Origin: Mycobacterium uberis
GTDB lineage: Bacteria > Actinomycetota > Actinomycetes > Mycobacteriales > Mycobacteriaceae
Direction of reading: 5' to 3'
DNA: 59,908 bases
NCBI RefSeq assembly: GCF_003408705.1
Contig: NZ_QAYL01000024.1
Coordinates: forward strand, 1-59,908
In this document: positions 18,837 to 31,929 of the stretch, piece after piece
Numbering within the stretch: position 1 is the first letter of the stretch
Layout: each line of letters begins with the position of its first letter
Notes under the pieces: model-generated
The model's input: only the letters and a program-made list of their open reading frames with translations
What the model was told of the DNA's origin: nothing
The model's database searches: none
Program-made: the position numbers and the translations under genes

Positions 18837-19549
18837 CAGTTTACCTGGGGTTTTGTGACTTGCACCGTTTCGCCCCAATTCGACAATGTCATCTGGACGG
18901 AATTGCCTGAATCCTTATCCATCCTGATCTGCGCTAGCTGGTGATTGCCCGTTTCTTGAACCCAGACGATAGCCGGCGTGGGCTGTGTAGCGTTGAAGGG
19001 CGGCGCGATCTTGTTCACGGCATTAGCGGAGACGGTTCCACCGATACGGACGGCGTTTTGACCGTTGATGCTGTCGCGGCCCTCGGCCTTAGCGTCGGTG
19101 AAGTTCGCCAGCACGTTGGCCAGGCCGGTGTCCGGATTCAGGATCAACGCGACGTCATAGATGTTGGAGGCCTTACCGAAATTGCTCCATTTGTTCGGCG
19201 TGAAGGTGGCATACAGATCTCCGTCGACAACCACAAAGTTGGCATTCAGATCGGACCCGCCAAGTGTGATCGTGGCGTTTCCCGACGCGGCGATGTTCGG
19301 GTGCGTGGTCAAGTCACCTGTGAGCGTCTTGACGGGCAGCCCGGTAATTTTGCCGTTCACCGACAACACTAGGTGTGCGCTCGTGACGTTCTTGGTGACC
19401 TCAATGGCCTGTTTGACCAAGGTCGTTGCGTCGGGCAGAAGCCCGCCGCTCAGCTTGGAGTCCGACGAACAGCCGGCGATCATGGCGGTAGCGACGCTCA
19501 GGGTGGCGAGGACGGCGAAGAGACGGCTGTGACGTCTGAGGTCTTGCAT
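18836..19549 (-). CDS. lprG: Lipoprotein LprG
   Basis: A secreted, lipid-anchored protein. In M. tuberculosis it binds triacylated glycolipids and triacylglycerol in a hydrophobic pocket and works with P55. The signal peptide [20 protein letters not shown] leads to the lipobox MIAGC with Cys27 as the acylation site. The mature part has the family motifs [25 protein letters not shown]-like [24 protein letters not shown] and [15 protein letters not shown]. The ATG at 19549 gives 237 residues (236 in M. tuberculosis). Starts at 19558 or 19576 are possible. It is divergent from ribE, with 147 bp between them holding both promoters. Survival of both lprG and P55 amid gene loss marks an important envelope role. 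Confidence 0.92.
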   Translation of the reverse strand: MQDLRRHSRLFAVLATLSVATAMIAGCSSDSKLSGGLLPDATTLVKQAIEVTKNVTSAHLVLSVNGKITGLPVKTLTGDLTTHPNIAASGNATITLGGSDLNANFVVVDGDLYATFTPNKWSNFGKASNIYDVALILNPDTGLANVLANFTDAKAEGRDSINGQNAVRIGGTVSANAVNKIAPPFNATQPTPAIVWVQETGNHQLAQIRMDKDSGNSVQMTLSNWGETVQVTKPQVN

Positions 19550-19696
19550 ACCCTGCATCGTAGTAGAGGGTGCCAATGATCAGCCCGGAAAACACGGGTC
19601 ATGTTCATAGGGTCGAACATAGCGTGCCGGTACTGCTTGACGATGGCGTTTGCCGTGCCCCATAGGGGTGGGCAGACGGCCAACTAGCCTGGTGCC

Positions 19697-20311
19697 ATGT
19701 TCACCGGAATTGTCGAGGAACTCGGAGAGGTGATTGGTCGGGACGCTCATGCCGATGCGGCGCGCTTGATCATTCGCGGTCGCACTGTTACCGCCGACAC
19801 TAGCCATGGCGATTCGATCGCGGTCAACGGTGTGTGCCTCACGGTGGTGGAGGTGCTGCCCGACGGCCAATTCAGCGCCGATGTGATGGCCGAAACGCTA
19901 CATCGGTCCAACTTGGGTGAGTTAGGGGTCGGCAGTCGGGTCAACCTGGAACGTGCCGCGGCCGTCAATGGCCGGCTCGGTGGGCACATTGTGCAGGGAC
20001 ATGTGGACGACATCGGTAAGGTGGTGACCCGCACCGTATCAGAACATTGGGAGGTGGTGCGGATCGAAGTGCCCCCGATGGTGGCTCGTTATGTCGTCGA
20101 AAAGGGCTCGATTACTGTCGATGGGATTTCACTAACGGTTTCCAGGCTTGGCGCTGAACCGCGGGACTGGTTCGAGGTTTCGTTGATCCCAACGACCCGA
20201 GAACGGACCACCCTCGGCCGTGTTCTGATGGGAGCGCAGGTGAACCTTGAAGTGGACGTCACCGCCAAATATGTTGAGCGGCTAATGCAGAACGTGCCCA
20301 CCGGGATTTGA
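19697..20311 (+). CDS. ribE: Riboflavin synthase alpha chain
   Basis: Dismutates two molecules of 6,7-dimethyl-8-ribityllumazine to riboflavin. The protein is an internal duplication of lumazine-binding barrels. Repeat 1 (about 1-97) starts MFTGIVEELGEV and holds HGDSIAVNGVCLTV. Repeat 2 (about 98-195) has GHIVQGHVDDIGKVV and KGSITVDGISLTV. The length of 204 is usual. M. tuberculosis annotations call this gene ribC. The next enzymes, ribBA and ribH, follow in the same direction after 170 bp. I see no FMN riboswitch in front of it. M. tuberculosis Rv1413 and Rv1414, which lie between ribE and ribBA there, are absent. Confidence 0.94.
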   Translation: MFTGIVEELGEVIGRDAHADAARLIIRGRTVTADTSHGDSIAVNGVCLTVVEVLPDGQFSADVMAETLHRSNLGELGVGSRVNLERAAAVNGRLGGHIVQGHVDDIGKVVTRTVSEHWEVVRIEVPPMVARYVVEKGSITVDGISLTVSRLGAEPRDWFEVSLIPTTRERTTLGRVLMGAQVNLEVDVTAKYVERLMQNVPTGI

Positions 20312-20481
20312 CCGTATAGCCGTTCTCGTAGCGACATTGCGGCTGCGTCATGTAGCCGCGGGGCTCATGCCGTGGAATCTGTTCTGAAAAGTCGGAGTAA
20401 TAACCACACCGGCACGGTGGTTCATACTGAATGCAGCGCGTGGGCTGCTTGATCGGCCCTTTTGATAGCAAGGTGGCGAAG

Positions 20482-22705
<2,224 letters not shown>

Positions 22706-23009
22706 TGCGGACGCCATCGGCGTATCGGGCGGATAGCGACTATTATTTGATCAGTGCTTGGTCGTGTGAAGGCCCAGCAGCTGAGGTGTTCAATGAGATC
22801 CACTGTATCGGTGATTCAGCGTCTGCTCAATGCTGTCGCGGTCACCTTTGTTGGCTAGCTGGGCTAATTAATCGAAGATACGGTATCCGCCGTTAGTTTG
22901 GGCCGACCCTGTTAGATGACGTATACCGAATCGCCTTTGTTCTGAGCGCGAGTGTTGGTGTGTGGCATAGGCTAGCCTGGCGTGTGGTCTCTTGTCGGGA
23001 GGTTGAGTG
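22706..23009. other. No recognisable gene
   Basis: This stretch separates the Rv1417-like gene from the kinase pseudogene. M. tuberculosis carries lprH here. I could not find any lipobox or other trace of it. Confidence 0.45.
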
Positions 23010-25200
23010 ATGGTTGATTATCCGTTTGGGACCAGGCGTGATGCGGGTCAGGATGTTGCTTGCGTTGCGGGGCAGTTGGGTGGGGTTGGGTCAGTTGGTG
23101 GCGGCCCTGGTGTTGGAGACGGGGGTGAATGAGGATTGTGCGAGGTTTGCTCGTGAACAGCAAGCAATGGTCCGGTTAATGGGTCATCCCGACATTGTGG
23201 CGGTGTTGCAGGTGGGGCAGACTGCGGGGGTATCCGTTTTTGGTGATGCCTTATTGCTGGTAGGGGTCTTGGCAGGAGCGGATCGTGCGGTTGGCGGTGT
23301 TGGCCGTTTATAAGGTGTTGCGGGTGGAGGCGAAGATAGCCAAGGCGTTGGCGTATTGGCTTGAGGTTATTCATCGTGATGTGAGGCCAGACAACATTTT
23401 GCTGACCGATTATGGGCAGCCGACGCCGAGTCGTTGTGGTATTGCTCGGGTGGTGGGAGGTTCAGGCCACTAGCGGGAGGGTTGTGGGTTTGCCAGCGTT
23501 TTATGTGCCGGAGGTGGTTAGTGGTGAGATGTTTTCGCAAGCTTCAGAGGTGTATGGTTTGAGGGCAGTTTGTTTGCGGCGTTGACTAGCCATGCTGCTT
23601 TTGAACAGCGTCATGGTAAGCATGTGGTGGCACGGTTTTTGTGAATTGCTACTGATCCGGTGTCTGAGGCATGTGAGCATGGTGTCGCCGATGAGTTAGC
23701 CGTGGTGATCCGAGAAGCGATGGCGCGTGCGCCGGAGGATCGACTCACTGTGCGGGAGCTTGGTGAGCAGCTGCGCGGGCTATTGGGTGGGTCGCGGTTG
23801 GTGACGGTTAGTAGTGTGGGCGGGGTTGGCTCGATCACCTTAGCCCGCTATATCGTTGGCGAGTTGGCGGCGACGTTTGCCGGTGGGGGTGTGATTGGTG
23901 GAGCTGGGGGATTGTCGCGATGGTGCACTGTTAGTCGAGGTGGTGGCCCGTGATGTTAAACATTCAGGATCGGTCGGGTCGGTGGCCCATCGACGTTTTG
24001 GTTAAGGCTTTGGGTCAGCATCATGCGTTGGCGGTTTGAGACAACTGTCAGTGAAGTGCCTTGATTGATAAGGTGGCTAAGCTGGTTCGAAGTGTTGTTA
24101 GGGCTGTGGGCAGTTGCAGATTCTGGCTACTAGCCGTGAAGTTCTGGATGTGAGTGGTGGCGTTGGTCCTGCTGGGTTGTTCGGGCTTTGACGATAAGTC
24201 CACCTTGGGGATGTTGGCTGGCTATGACGCCGCGAGGTTGCTTGTTGAGCGAGCCCATGCGACGTTGCAGGGTTGCATTTTTAGTGGCGCCAATACTGGT
24301 GCGTTAGCATGTATCTGCGGCTAGCGGGAGGCCGTGCGGTTGACTATATGAGTTAGCGGCGGCTCGGTTGCAGGCGATGTCGTTGACGCAGATCGGTGAT
24401 AGGGTGGCTGATCTCTACGGGTCGCTGGCCCGTAAGCGTCGGGGCGTTCCGCAGCGTCAGCAAACCTCGACCTAGCGTATTGGATGGAGCTATCAGCTAT
24501 GCGTTAACTCTGGGCAGCAGTTGTGGGAGCGGTTTGCGGTGTTTGCTGGGGGCTTTGGCTTGGCCGCCGCCCAGCAGGTGTGCATCGTGGACTCGGGCGC
24601 TGATGATCTTCTTTGACGTGCTGTGTGCTTTGGTGGATAAATCCATTCCTGATCAACACTGAATACTACGACCCGGTGCGCTTAAGATTGCTTGATGCCA
24701 TTCCGTGACTATGATCGTGCGCACATCGTCGACAGTGGCTAGCTGCCGCTGCAGCAACGCCACGCCGTCTGGTGTCAGCAGCTGTTGACAGACGCGGCAT
24801 CGGAATGGTGGGGGCTTCGCCAAGTTTGGTGGCTCCAACGCTTCACCCTTGAAATGCCCCACATCAGCGAGGGGTTGCAGCTCGGCTTGACCGACAGTCT
24901 GGAAGCTATTTTAGCGATGACCATTGCGATGCGTTTTTCAATGGGATGCTTGGCGAGGGCCGCCGGTGGCTGGACCTGGTGTTGAGTGCGACTCCGCCTG
25001 AGCCGACCGTCAAGCGCATCTAGGTCCTATTCGCTGCAGCGAATATCGTTGTTCTACAAGGCGATATCTCGGCGGTGCGAGACCTGTTCGCCGAGGAGCA
25101 TCGCCACTTGGAGGTGATCGACGAGTACACCGCTATGTTTAGCAGCAACCTTGAACGGTCCTAGGACTGCGTCAAGCCGGCCTTGACCGCGGCCGGCGAT
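23010..25200 (+). pseudogene. PknK-like Ser/Thr kinase fused to a STAND ATPase/TPR regulator, decayed
   Basis: Fragments in all three plus frames add up to one long regulator. The kinase part reads FAREQQAMVRLMGHPDIVAV, VIHRDVRPDNILLTDYGQP (catalytic loop HRD), CGIARVVGG (a decayed DFG), AFYVPEVVSGEMFSQASEVY, then EAMARAPEDRLTVRELGEQL. These match PknK of M. tuberculosis. From 23.8 kb a LuxR/AfsR-type NTPase begins: RLVTVSSVGGVGSITLARYI (decayed Walker A), a LDNC-type piece, LAGYDAARLLVERAHA, VFAGGFGLAAAQQVCIVDSG and LCALVDKS. TPR-like pieces follow to 25.2 kb: EGRRWLDLVLSATPPEPTVK and VLQGDISAVRDLFAEEHRHL. Many stops and frameshifts occur. The combination is known in mycobacteria. I do not know an M. 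tuberculosis gene at this place. Confidence 0.75.
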
Positions 25201-25547
25201 ATCAAAGTACAAGCTTCGTCAATAGTACTCTATAGATTAAGCGCTCTAACTGTCCGCTAATGTTAGCAATGCGTTGCGCTGGTCTGAAAGTACCCGCAAT
25301 GACCCAAACCCACGACAAACCGATTCTACAAGAATACACGTTATTGACAATATATACTCTATCTTTGGCGTCTACAGTGTGCCAAAACGTTGCTGTGTCA
25401 AAGCCCACAACTTTTCCAGTTGATCAGATATGTGTGTGTGACTGCACAATGTATCTGGAGCTGCTGACCTGGATCGCGGACTCAAACGGCACTCTACGGT
25501 GGGATGTGGTGCTGATAGCGGCCGCCGATGCGCTATTGGTGCTCCTT

Positions 25548-25577
25548 ATTAATATGGTTGCCATTAATATGGTTGCC
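25548..25577 (+). repeat. 15-bp tandem duplication
   Basis: The unit ATTAATATGGTTGCC occurs twice without a gap (25548-25562 and 25563-25577). It adds five codons to any frame through it. It looks like a slippage or duplication event in decaying DNA. Confidence 0.8.
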
Positions 25578-26700
25578 GCTATGTGGGGACTCCCACGAGG
25601 TATGCGGACAATGCGCCCGTGAGCAGGTAGATTCGGTCAAATGACAGGCCGTGTACAACCATGAGCAACTCACTTACCTTACGATGAGGCGGTTGCCGCT
25701 GCCTTCTCCAAAACGCTCGCGTCTGACCGTTAGCGTCCTCCTCCAGGAATCCACTTGAACTACAAGATTATTCTTTACCCAGATGTGGTCGACACGTGCA
25801 GCCGTCGACAGGGATAGTGTCGTCGAAGACATGGACATGTACTTTTTAATTGCCTAATGGCAGTTCTGGGGTAGCGAGACGTAATCATAACCGTGGTTCT
25901 GTTGGTCGACAATGATTTTCGTTAGTATGCAGTTAGCTGAATTCTCGTCGGTATCGCTGTTCGAGGGCTCGCCACATTGTCGTGCCAGTGTTGTAGGCTA
26001 AGTTCATCGTCGTCTACAATAACTGCCAGTTCGGAATGTATGAACCGATGGTTATCAATAGCTTCGGCGTATCCTGTGGGTTCGCTGTGGTCCTCCGATG
26101 CCAAGCACGGGTTCGCTCGGGCGCAGAGGGTGTCGGAAATGAAGGTACAACCGACGGCTGGATTACCTGACGAAACTCAACGGACTGTCGAATAGTTGGG
26201 CAATAACCCTTTTCGGTGTTCTCTGTGTGGGCTACGTCGTTTATGGTGCGTGAGGATGAGGCCAAAGATCGAGGACAGGGAGTATAAATGCGTGAATAGC
26301 TGTTGAGGGGCGGTGTTGGCGGTCGCGGTTCTAAACGTTGGAGTGCCGGTAGCCCAGTCCAGTGGAAGAGCCGATTGGGCGATGTTTGTCTGGATGCCCC
26401 GAGTGATAGTTGGTTTGGCCCGGTGATAATCAACTTCTACAGTGGGGTCGGACTTTCAGTACTGGAGTCTTATCGCTGACTGGCAGCTCGAGAGAATGGT
26501 CTTACCTAGGGAATGTGTGGCTCTGGGTTCAATGGTATGGGCCCGCCTACAGCTGTACGTGAACTGGATCAGCTAGCCTGGGACTATCGGGCTCAACGAT
26601 CTGATCAAAAATGATCTTGCTGCCTGCCTTGCTGTTCTCGGCAGCCTGGATCTTGGCACGTGGGTATCCACCCGCTAGTGTACCTACCAGGCGCTCTACC

Positions 26701-26716
26701 AACATATGAACATATG
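26701..26716 (+). repeat. 8-bp tandem repeat AACATATG x2
   Basis: AACATATG is repeated directly at 26701-26708 and 26709-26716, about 80 bp before the uvrC start. It may lie in the uvrC promoter region. No role is shown. Confidence 0.6.
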
Positions 26717-26796
26717 GGATAGCGCACTATGACCGGGCTTGCCCGATGGGCACCCGCCTTTCTCGAACCTCTGCTAGCGACCACTAGCCTAGATGT

Positions 26797-28734
26797 GTGT
26801 CAGATCCCGCGACGTATCGTCCCGCAGCCGGGTCCATCCCGGTCGAGCCGGGTGTGTACCGATTCTGGGATCCGCATGGGCGCGTCATTTACGTCGGCAA
26901 AGCCAAAAACCTGCGCAGTCGACTGACGTCGTATTTCGCTGACGTCGCGAACCTGCACCCGAGGACTCGGCAAATGGTGACGACCGCGGCCAAGGTCGAG
27001 TGGACGGTAGTCAACACCGAGGTCGAGGCGCTGCAGCTGGAGTACAACTGGATCAAGGAATTCGATCCGCGCTTCAACGTCCGCTACCGTGACGACAAGT
27101 CTTATCCGGTGTTGGCTGTCACCCTGAGAGAGGAGTTTCCGCGGCTGATAATCTATCGTGGGCCGCGGCGTAAGGGTGTGCGCTATTTCGGACCGTATTC
27201 GCACGCGTGGGCTATTCGGGAAACGCTGGATCTGCTCACCAGGGTGTTTCCAGTTCGATCTTGTTCAGCTGGAGTATTCAAGCGGCACAAGCAAATCGAC
27301 CGTCCATGCTTACTCGGTTACATCGACAAATGTGCGGCGCCGTGTGTGGGTAGGGTCAGTGCCGAGCAGCATCGTCAAATCGTGACAGACTTTTGCGACT
27401 TCCTGTCCGGCAAGACCGACCGGTATGCCCGTGACCTAGAACAGCAGATGAATGCCGCCGCGGAGCAACTTGATTTCGAACGAGCCGCCCGGCTTCGTGA
27501 CGACCTTTTTGCGATCAAGCAGGCTATGGAAAAGCAGGCGGTGGTTTTCAGTGATGGCACTGACGCTGACGTGGTGGCATTCGCTTACGACGAACTGGAG
27601 GTGGCGGTGCAGGTGTTTCACGTTCGCGGCGGGAGGGTGCGTGGCCAGCGTGGTTGGATTGTTGAAAAGCCTGGCGACTCTGGTGGTACCGGTGAAGAGC
27701 AATTGGTGGAGCAGTTCCTGACACAGTTCTACGGCGAACAGGCGGAGTTAGACAGTGCTGCTGACGAATCCGCCAACCCGGTTCCCCGCGAGGTGTTGGT
27801 GCCGTATCTACCGTCTAACGCCGATGAGTTGGCCAGTTGGCTGTCCGGTATGCGCGGATCTCAAGTCATGCTGCGGGTACCACGACGCGGCGACAAACGC
27901 AAGTTAGCTGAGACAGTGCAGAAAAACGCGAAAGAGGCACTACAGCAACATACGCTGAAGCGTTCCGGTGACTTAAACGCCAGATCCGCTGCGCTACAGA
28001 ATATTCAAGAAGCACTGGGGCTGGCTGATGCGCCGCTGCGGATCGAGTGCATCGACATCAGCCACGTACAGGGCACTGATGTGGTGGGGTCTCTGGTGGT
28101 ATTCGAGGACGGCCTGCCACGCAAGTCAGATTACCGTCACTTCGGGATTCGGGAAGCTGCTGGGCACGGGCGCTCTGACGATGTCGCCTCCATTGCTGAA
28201 GTCACTCGGCGTCGATTCATGCGACATCTGCACGATCAGAACGACACGAACTTTCTTTCTCCGGAAGGAAAATCGCGCCGATTCTCCTATCCGCCCAATC
28301 TGTATGTCGTGGATGGTGGTGCGCCCCAGGTCAATGCAGCCAGCGCAGTGCTCGACGAGCTTGGTATCACTGATGTGGCGGTGATTGGTCTAGCTAAGCG
28401 ACTCGAAGAGGTGTGGGTGCCGTTCGATCCTGACCCGGTCATCATGTCGCGCAACAGTGAGGGTCTATTTCTGCTGCAGAGGGTCCGTGACGAGGCGCAC
28501 CGGTTCGCTATCACCCACCATCGCAGCAAGCGCTCCAAACGAATGACCGCGTCGGTACTGGACTCGGTGCCGGGTTTGGGAGAGCACCGCCGCAAGGCAT
28601 TGGTTACTCACTTTGGATCAGTAGCTCGCCTCAAGGAGGCCACCATAGACCAGATCACTGCCGTTCCAGGTATTGGTGTGGCAACGGCCACCGCCGTCCT
28701 TGAGGCGCTGCAACCCGACTTGCCCGGAGCTTGA
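26797..28734 (+). CDS. uvrC: Excinuclease ABC subunit C
   Basis: The nuclease that cuts on both sides of a DNA lesion in nucleotide excision repair, with UvrA and UvrB. A GIY-YIG nuclease domain is at about residues 15-95 ([20 protein letters not shown]). The UVR motif that contacts UvrB lies near 209-240 ([19 protein letters not shown]). The RNase H-like second nuclease follows ([20 protein letters not shown], then [13 protein letters not shown]). A helix-hairpin-helix pair closes the protein ([34 protein letters not shown]). The start is a GTG at 26797, and the length of 645 compares with 646 in M. tuberculosis. It leads the uvrC-rapZ-yvcK-whiA run, with two bases to the next start. Confidence 0.95.
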   Translation: MSDPATYRPAAGSIPVEPGVYRFWDPHGRVIYVGKAKNLRSRLTSYFADVANLHPRTRQMVTTAAKVEWTVVNTEVEALQLEYNWIKEFDPRFNVRYRDDKSYPVLAVTLREEFPRLIIYRGPRRKGVRYFGPYSHAWAIRETLDLLTRVFPVRSCSAGVFKRHKQIDRPCLLGYIDKCAAPCVGRVSAEQHRQIVTDFCDFLSGKTDRYARDLEQQMNAAAEQLDFERAARLRDDLFAIKQAMEKQAVVFSDGTDADVVAFAYDELEVAVQVFHVRGGRVRGQRGWIVEKPGDSGGTGEEQLVEQFLTQFYGEQAELDSAADESANPVPREVLVPYLPSNADELASWLSGMRGSQVMLRVPRRGDKRKLAETVQKNAKEALQQHTLKRSGDLNARSAALQNIQEALGLADAPLRIECIDISHVQGTDVVGSLVVFEDGLPRKSDYRHFGIREAAGHGRSDDVASIAEVTRRRFMRHLHDQNDTNFLSPEGKSRRFSYPPNLYVVDGGAPQVNAASAVLDELGITDVAVIGLAKRLEEVWVPFDPDPVIMSRNSEGLFLLQRVRDEAHRFAITHHRSKRSKRMTASVLDSVPGLGEHRRKALVTHFGSVARLKEATIDQITAVPGIGVATATAVLEALQPDLPGA

Positions 28735-28736
28735 GG

Positions 28737-29666
28737 ATGACGACTCACAGTGGGGATAGCGAGGTTCGACGTGGTACTACGCGTGTGTCTGGCGAGGTCA
28801 TGGTCGGAATTGACGTTGTCCTGGTGACTGGATTGTCCGGAGCCGGACGCGGCACCGCGGCCAAGGTGCTTGAGGACCTCGGTTGGTATGTCGCTGACAA
28901 CCTTCCGCCCCAGCTGATCACCCGGATGGTGGATTTCGGGTTGGCGGCTGGGTCGCGGATCACCCAGCTGGCGGTGGTGATGGATGTGCGATCGCGCGGC
29001 TTCACCGGCGATCTGGACTCGGTGCGCAGCGAGCTTGCTACCCGCAACATCAATCCGCGCGTGGTTTTTATGGAGGCATCCGACGACATGTTGGTACGTC
29101 GCTATGAACAGAATCGACGCAGTCATCCGCTGCAGGGTGAGCAGACGTTGGCTGAGGGCATTGCCGCTGAGCGTAGGATGCTGGCTCCGGTTCGCGCCAC
29201 GGCCGACTTGATCATCGACACGTCGACGCTGTCCGTGCGCGGCTTGCGGGAAAGTATCGAGCGTGCGTTCGGTGGTGATGCCGGCGCGACCACCAGTGTG
29301 ACTGTGGAGTCTTTCGGCTTCAAGTACGGCCTGCCGATGGACGCTGACATCGTGATGGATGTGCGGTTTCTGCCGAATCCGCATTGGGTCGATGAGTTAC
29401 GTCCGCTCACTGGCCAGCATTCGGCGGTGCGCGACTATGTGCTGGACCAGCTTGGCGCGGATGAATTTTTGGAGACTTATCATCGATTGCTTTCTCTGGT
29501 TGTCGACGGCTATCGACGGGAGGGGAAGCGCTATATGACAGTCGCCATCGGTTGCACCGGCGGCAAGCATCGCAGCGTGGCGATCGCGGAAGCGTTAATG
29601 GGACTGATGCGGTCGGATCTGCAATTGTCGGTGCGGGTGTTGCACCGAGATCTAGGTCGCGAATGA
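28737..29666 (+). CDS. RapZ/YvcJ-family nucleotide-binding protein (Rv1421-like)
   Basis: A P-loop protein of the RapZ/YvcJ family. In E. coli RapZ binds small RNAs to control glucosamine-6-phosphate synthase; the actinobacterial role is less clear. The N-terminal P-loop is at residues 32-40 and reads GLSGAGRGT, so the usual Walker A lysine is an arginine. This seems normal for mycobacteria. A DNLPP motif follows at about 54-58. The C-terminal domain has SFGFKYGLPMDADIVMDVRF and the GCTGGKHRSVAIAE motif. I prefer the ATG at 28737 (309 residues); a TTG at 28731 is also open. It overlaps the next gene by four bases (ATGA). Confidence 0.9.
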   Translation: MTTHSGDSEVRRGTTRVSGEVMVGIDVVLVTGLSGAGRGTAAKVLEDLGWYVADNLPPQLITRMVDFGLAAGSRITQLAVVMDVRSRGFTGDLDSVRSELATRNINPRVVFMEASDDMLVRRYEQNRRSHPLQGEQTLAEGIAAERRMLAPVRATADLIIDTSTLSVRGLRESIERAFGGDAGATTSVTVESFGFKYGLPMDADIVMDVRFLPNPHWVDELRPLTGQHSAVRDYVLDQLGADEFLETYHRLLSLVVDGYRREGKRYMTVAIGCTGGKHRSVAIAEALMGLMRSDLQLSVRVLHRDLGRE

Positions 29667-30751
29667 GCTCATCTGACAACCCCCCAAGCAACCAAAGTAT
29701 CGTGGCGCTGGGTGGCGGACACGGTCTGTACGCGACGTTGTCGGCAGCTCGTCGGCTTACCCCCTACGTCACGGCGATCGTGACCGTCGCCGATGATGGG
29801 GGCTCCTCTGGTCGGCTGCGCAGCGAATTGGGAGTGGTGCCACCAGGCGATTTGCGAATGGCCTTGGCGGCATTGGCATCCGACAGCCCATATGGACGAC
29901 TGTGGGCGACTATCCTGCAGCATCGATTCGGCGGCAGTGGTGCTTTGGCTGGACATCCGATCGGTAATCTGCTACTCGCTGGTCTCAATGAGGTGCTGGC
30001 CGATCCAGTCGCCGCGCTCGACGAGGTCGGACGCATCTTGGGGGTCAAAGGCAGGGTGTTGCCTATGTGCCCGATTGCGCTGCAGATCGAAGCCGACGTG
30101 TCCGGTCTGGAGGTCGATCCACGGATATTCCGGTTGATCTGCGGTCAGGTGGCGATCGCGTCCACACCGGGAAAAGTGCGGCGGGTGCGGTTGCTTCCGG
30201 TGAACCCGCCGGCGACCAGACAGGCCGTCGACGCCATCATGGCTGCCGACTTAGTGGTGCTAGGGCCGGGGTCGTGGTTCACCAGCGTGATCCCGCATGT
30301 GCTGGTACCGGGGCTTGTTGCGGCGCTGCAGGCTACCACCGCCCGACGAGCGCTGGTGCTCAACTTGGTGGCCGAGCCGGGTGAGACAGCGGGGTTTTCC
30401 GTAGAGCGTCACCTGCACGTACTTGCCCAGCATGCACCCGGGTTTACCGTCCACGACATCATCATCGACGCTGACCGAGTGCCGAGTGACCGGGAACGGA
30501 AGCAGCTGCGTCGCGCCGCAACACTGCTGCAGGCCGAGGTCCACTTCGTCGACGTGGCCAGACCTGGTACACCTTTACATGATCCAGGCAAGCTGGCGGC
30601 AGCCCTGGACGGGATGCGGGTGGGTAACCGGGATTCATCGGTGCCTACGGTAATGGCCACCGAACCGATGCGGCTCGACGGTGAATGTCCACAGACCGGG
30701 GTGAATGGACCGGTTGGCAAGGGACCAAGGGGTGACGACGCGTGGCGATGA
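29663..30751 (+). CDS. YvcK/CuvA-family protein (Rv1422-like)
   Basis: Member of the YvcK (gluconeogenesis factor, CofD-like) family. In mycobacteria the protein (CuvA) is linked to cell shape and peptidoglycan synthesis during growth on certain carbon sources and is a kinase target. The nucleotide-sugar-binding fold starts with [50 protein letters not shown] and [20 protein letters not shown] follow, all typical of the family. The ATG at 29663 overlaps the rapZ stop; the same frame is open further upstream but lies inside rapZ. The product is 362 residues, about 20 longer than in M. tuberculosis because of its C-terminal tail. It overlaps whiA. Confidence 0.9.
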   Translation: MSSSDNPPSNQSIVALGGGHGLYATLSAARRLTPYVTAIVTVADDGGSSGRLRSELGVVPPGDLRMALAALASDSPYGRLWATILQHRFGGSGALAGHPIGNLLLAGLNEVLADPVAALDEVGRILGVKGRVLPMCPIALQIEADVSGLEVDPRIFRLICGQVAIASTPGKVRRVRLLPVNPPATRQAVDAIMAADLVVLGPGSWFTSVIPHVLVPGLVAALQATTARRALVLNLVAEPGETAGFSVERHLHVLAQHAPGFTVHDIIIDADRVPSDRERKQLRRAATLLQAEVHFVDVARPGTPLHDPGKLAAALDGMRVGNRDSSVPTVMATEPMRLDGECPQTGVNGPVGKGPRGDDAWR

Positions 30752-31725
30752 CGACCGAAGTCAAGGAAGAATTGAGCCGCCTAGTAGTGAAATCGGTTAG
30801 CGCGCGTCGTGCGGAAGTTACGTCCCTGCTGAGGTTCGCTGGCGGGTTGCACATCGTTGGTGGCCGTGTGGTGGTCGAAGCTGAGGTCGACCTGGGCAAC
30901 ATCGCGCGACGGCTGCGCAAGGATATCTTCGATCTGTACGGCTACAACGCGGTTGTACATGTCTTGTCGGCTAGTGGGATTCGCAAGAACACTCGATACG
31001 TACTACGGGTGGCCAATGACGGTGAGGCGCTGGCGCGTCAAACCGGTCTGCTTGACATGCGTGGCCGCCCGGTACGCGGTTTGCCGGTCCAGGTTGTAGG
31101 TGGTAGTCGTGCCGACGCTGAGGCTGCGTGGCGAGGCGCTTTTTTGGCACATGGATCGCTGACTGAGCCAGGACGTTCGTCGGCATTGGAGGTTAGCTGC
31201 CCCGGCCCGGAGGCCGCGCTGGCGCTAGTGGGTGTGGCGCGCAGGCTGGGGGTAAGTGCTAAAGCCCGCGAGGTGCGTGGTGCCGATCGTGTGGTGGTGC
31301 GCGACGTTGAGGCGATCGGCGAGCTGCTGACCCGTATGGGCGCCCAGGATACCCGGTTGGTTTGGGAGGAGCGTCGGATGCGTCGCGAGGTGCGGGCGAC
31401 GGCCAACCGGCTCGCCAATTTCGACGACGCCAATTTGCGCCGTTCGGCGCGGGCCGCGGTCGCGGCGGCCGCCAGAGTAGAGCGGGCACTGGAGATACTC
31501 GGTAATACGGTGCCTGATCATCTGGCCTCGGCAGGCAAACTGCGTGTCGAATATCGACAAGCTTCGCTGGAGGAACTGGGGCGACTCGCCGACCCTCCGA
31601 TGACGAAAGATGCTGTGGCAGGACGTATTCGGCGATTACTGTCCATGGCTGATCGCAAAGCGAAGGTTGAAGGCATCCCCGACACCGAGTCCGCGGTTAC
31701 CCCAGACTTGTTGGAGGATGCCTAA
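30748..31725 (+). CDS. whiA: WhiA sporulation-type transcription factor
   Basis: DNA-binding regulator found across Gram-positive bacteria. In Streptomyces it acts with WhiB to switch on cell division. It has an N-terminal domain related to LAGLIDADG homing nucleases (about 1-210; [40 protein letters not shown]). The C-terminal helix-turn-helix (about 240-315) has [20 protein letters not shown] then RRLLSMAD. I chose the ATG at 30748, which overlaps the yvcK stop (ATGA) and gives 325 residues, the M. tuberculosis length. A GTG at 30742 adds two residues. It is the last intact gene of the uvrC run. Confidence 0.94.
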   Translation: MTTEVKEELSRLVVKSVSARRAEVTSLLRFAGGLHIVGGRVVVEAEVDLGNIARRLRKDIFDLYGYNAVVHVLSASGIRKNTRYVLRVANDGEALARQTGLLDMRGRPVRGLPVQVVGGSRADAEAAWRGAFLAHGSLTEPGRSSALEVSCPGPEAALALVGVARRLGVSAKAREVRGADRVVVRDVEAIGELLTRMGAQDTRLVWEERRMRREVRATANRLANFDDANLRRSARAAVAAAARVERALEILGNTVPDHLASAGKLRVEYRQASLEELGRLADPPMTKDAVAGRIRRLLSMADRKAKVEGIPDTESAVTPDLLEDA

Positions 31726-31929
31726 GCCTCACGACGATGCGTGCCATGCAACGCTGTGAGGGAGAGATGGGCGGGGCAATTGCCCAGGATTGCTTGGTGT
31801 GGCCCGTATGCTAGGATCATGGTCGGGGCATGAAGCGGCTTTTCGCAGTGTTGATATGACGTTTTGTACTGTGGAAACAGCGGAGTTGGCACATGTATGT
31901 TGGTGATCTGTGATCCCGTTCACGCACCC

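Larger units (their letters stand above)
25201..26796. other. No recognisable gene; likely decayed DNA
   Basis: No frame in this 1.6 kb matched a family. The longest frame (plus, 25260-25622) has a hydrophobic tail but no motif, and it contains a 15-bp tandem duplication. M. tuberculosis has the lectin-like Rv1419 before uvrC, which I could not trace. A short promoter region for uvrC should lie near 26.7 kb, but no clear boxes are visible. Confidence 0.45.

Noticed and set aside
19550..19696. FMN riboswitch before ribE
   Set aside because: The conserved RFN-element segments are not visible in the space between lprG and ribE, nor before ribBA.
26701..26716. AACATATG repeat as a regulator site for uvrC
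   Set aside because: A two-copy 8-bp repeat is too short to call an operator without comparison. I list it only as a repeat.
29552..29662. Longer start for the YvcK-like gene
   Set aside because: The extra frame lies inside rapZ and is not conserved. The ATG at 29663 overlaps the rapZ stop in the usual way.
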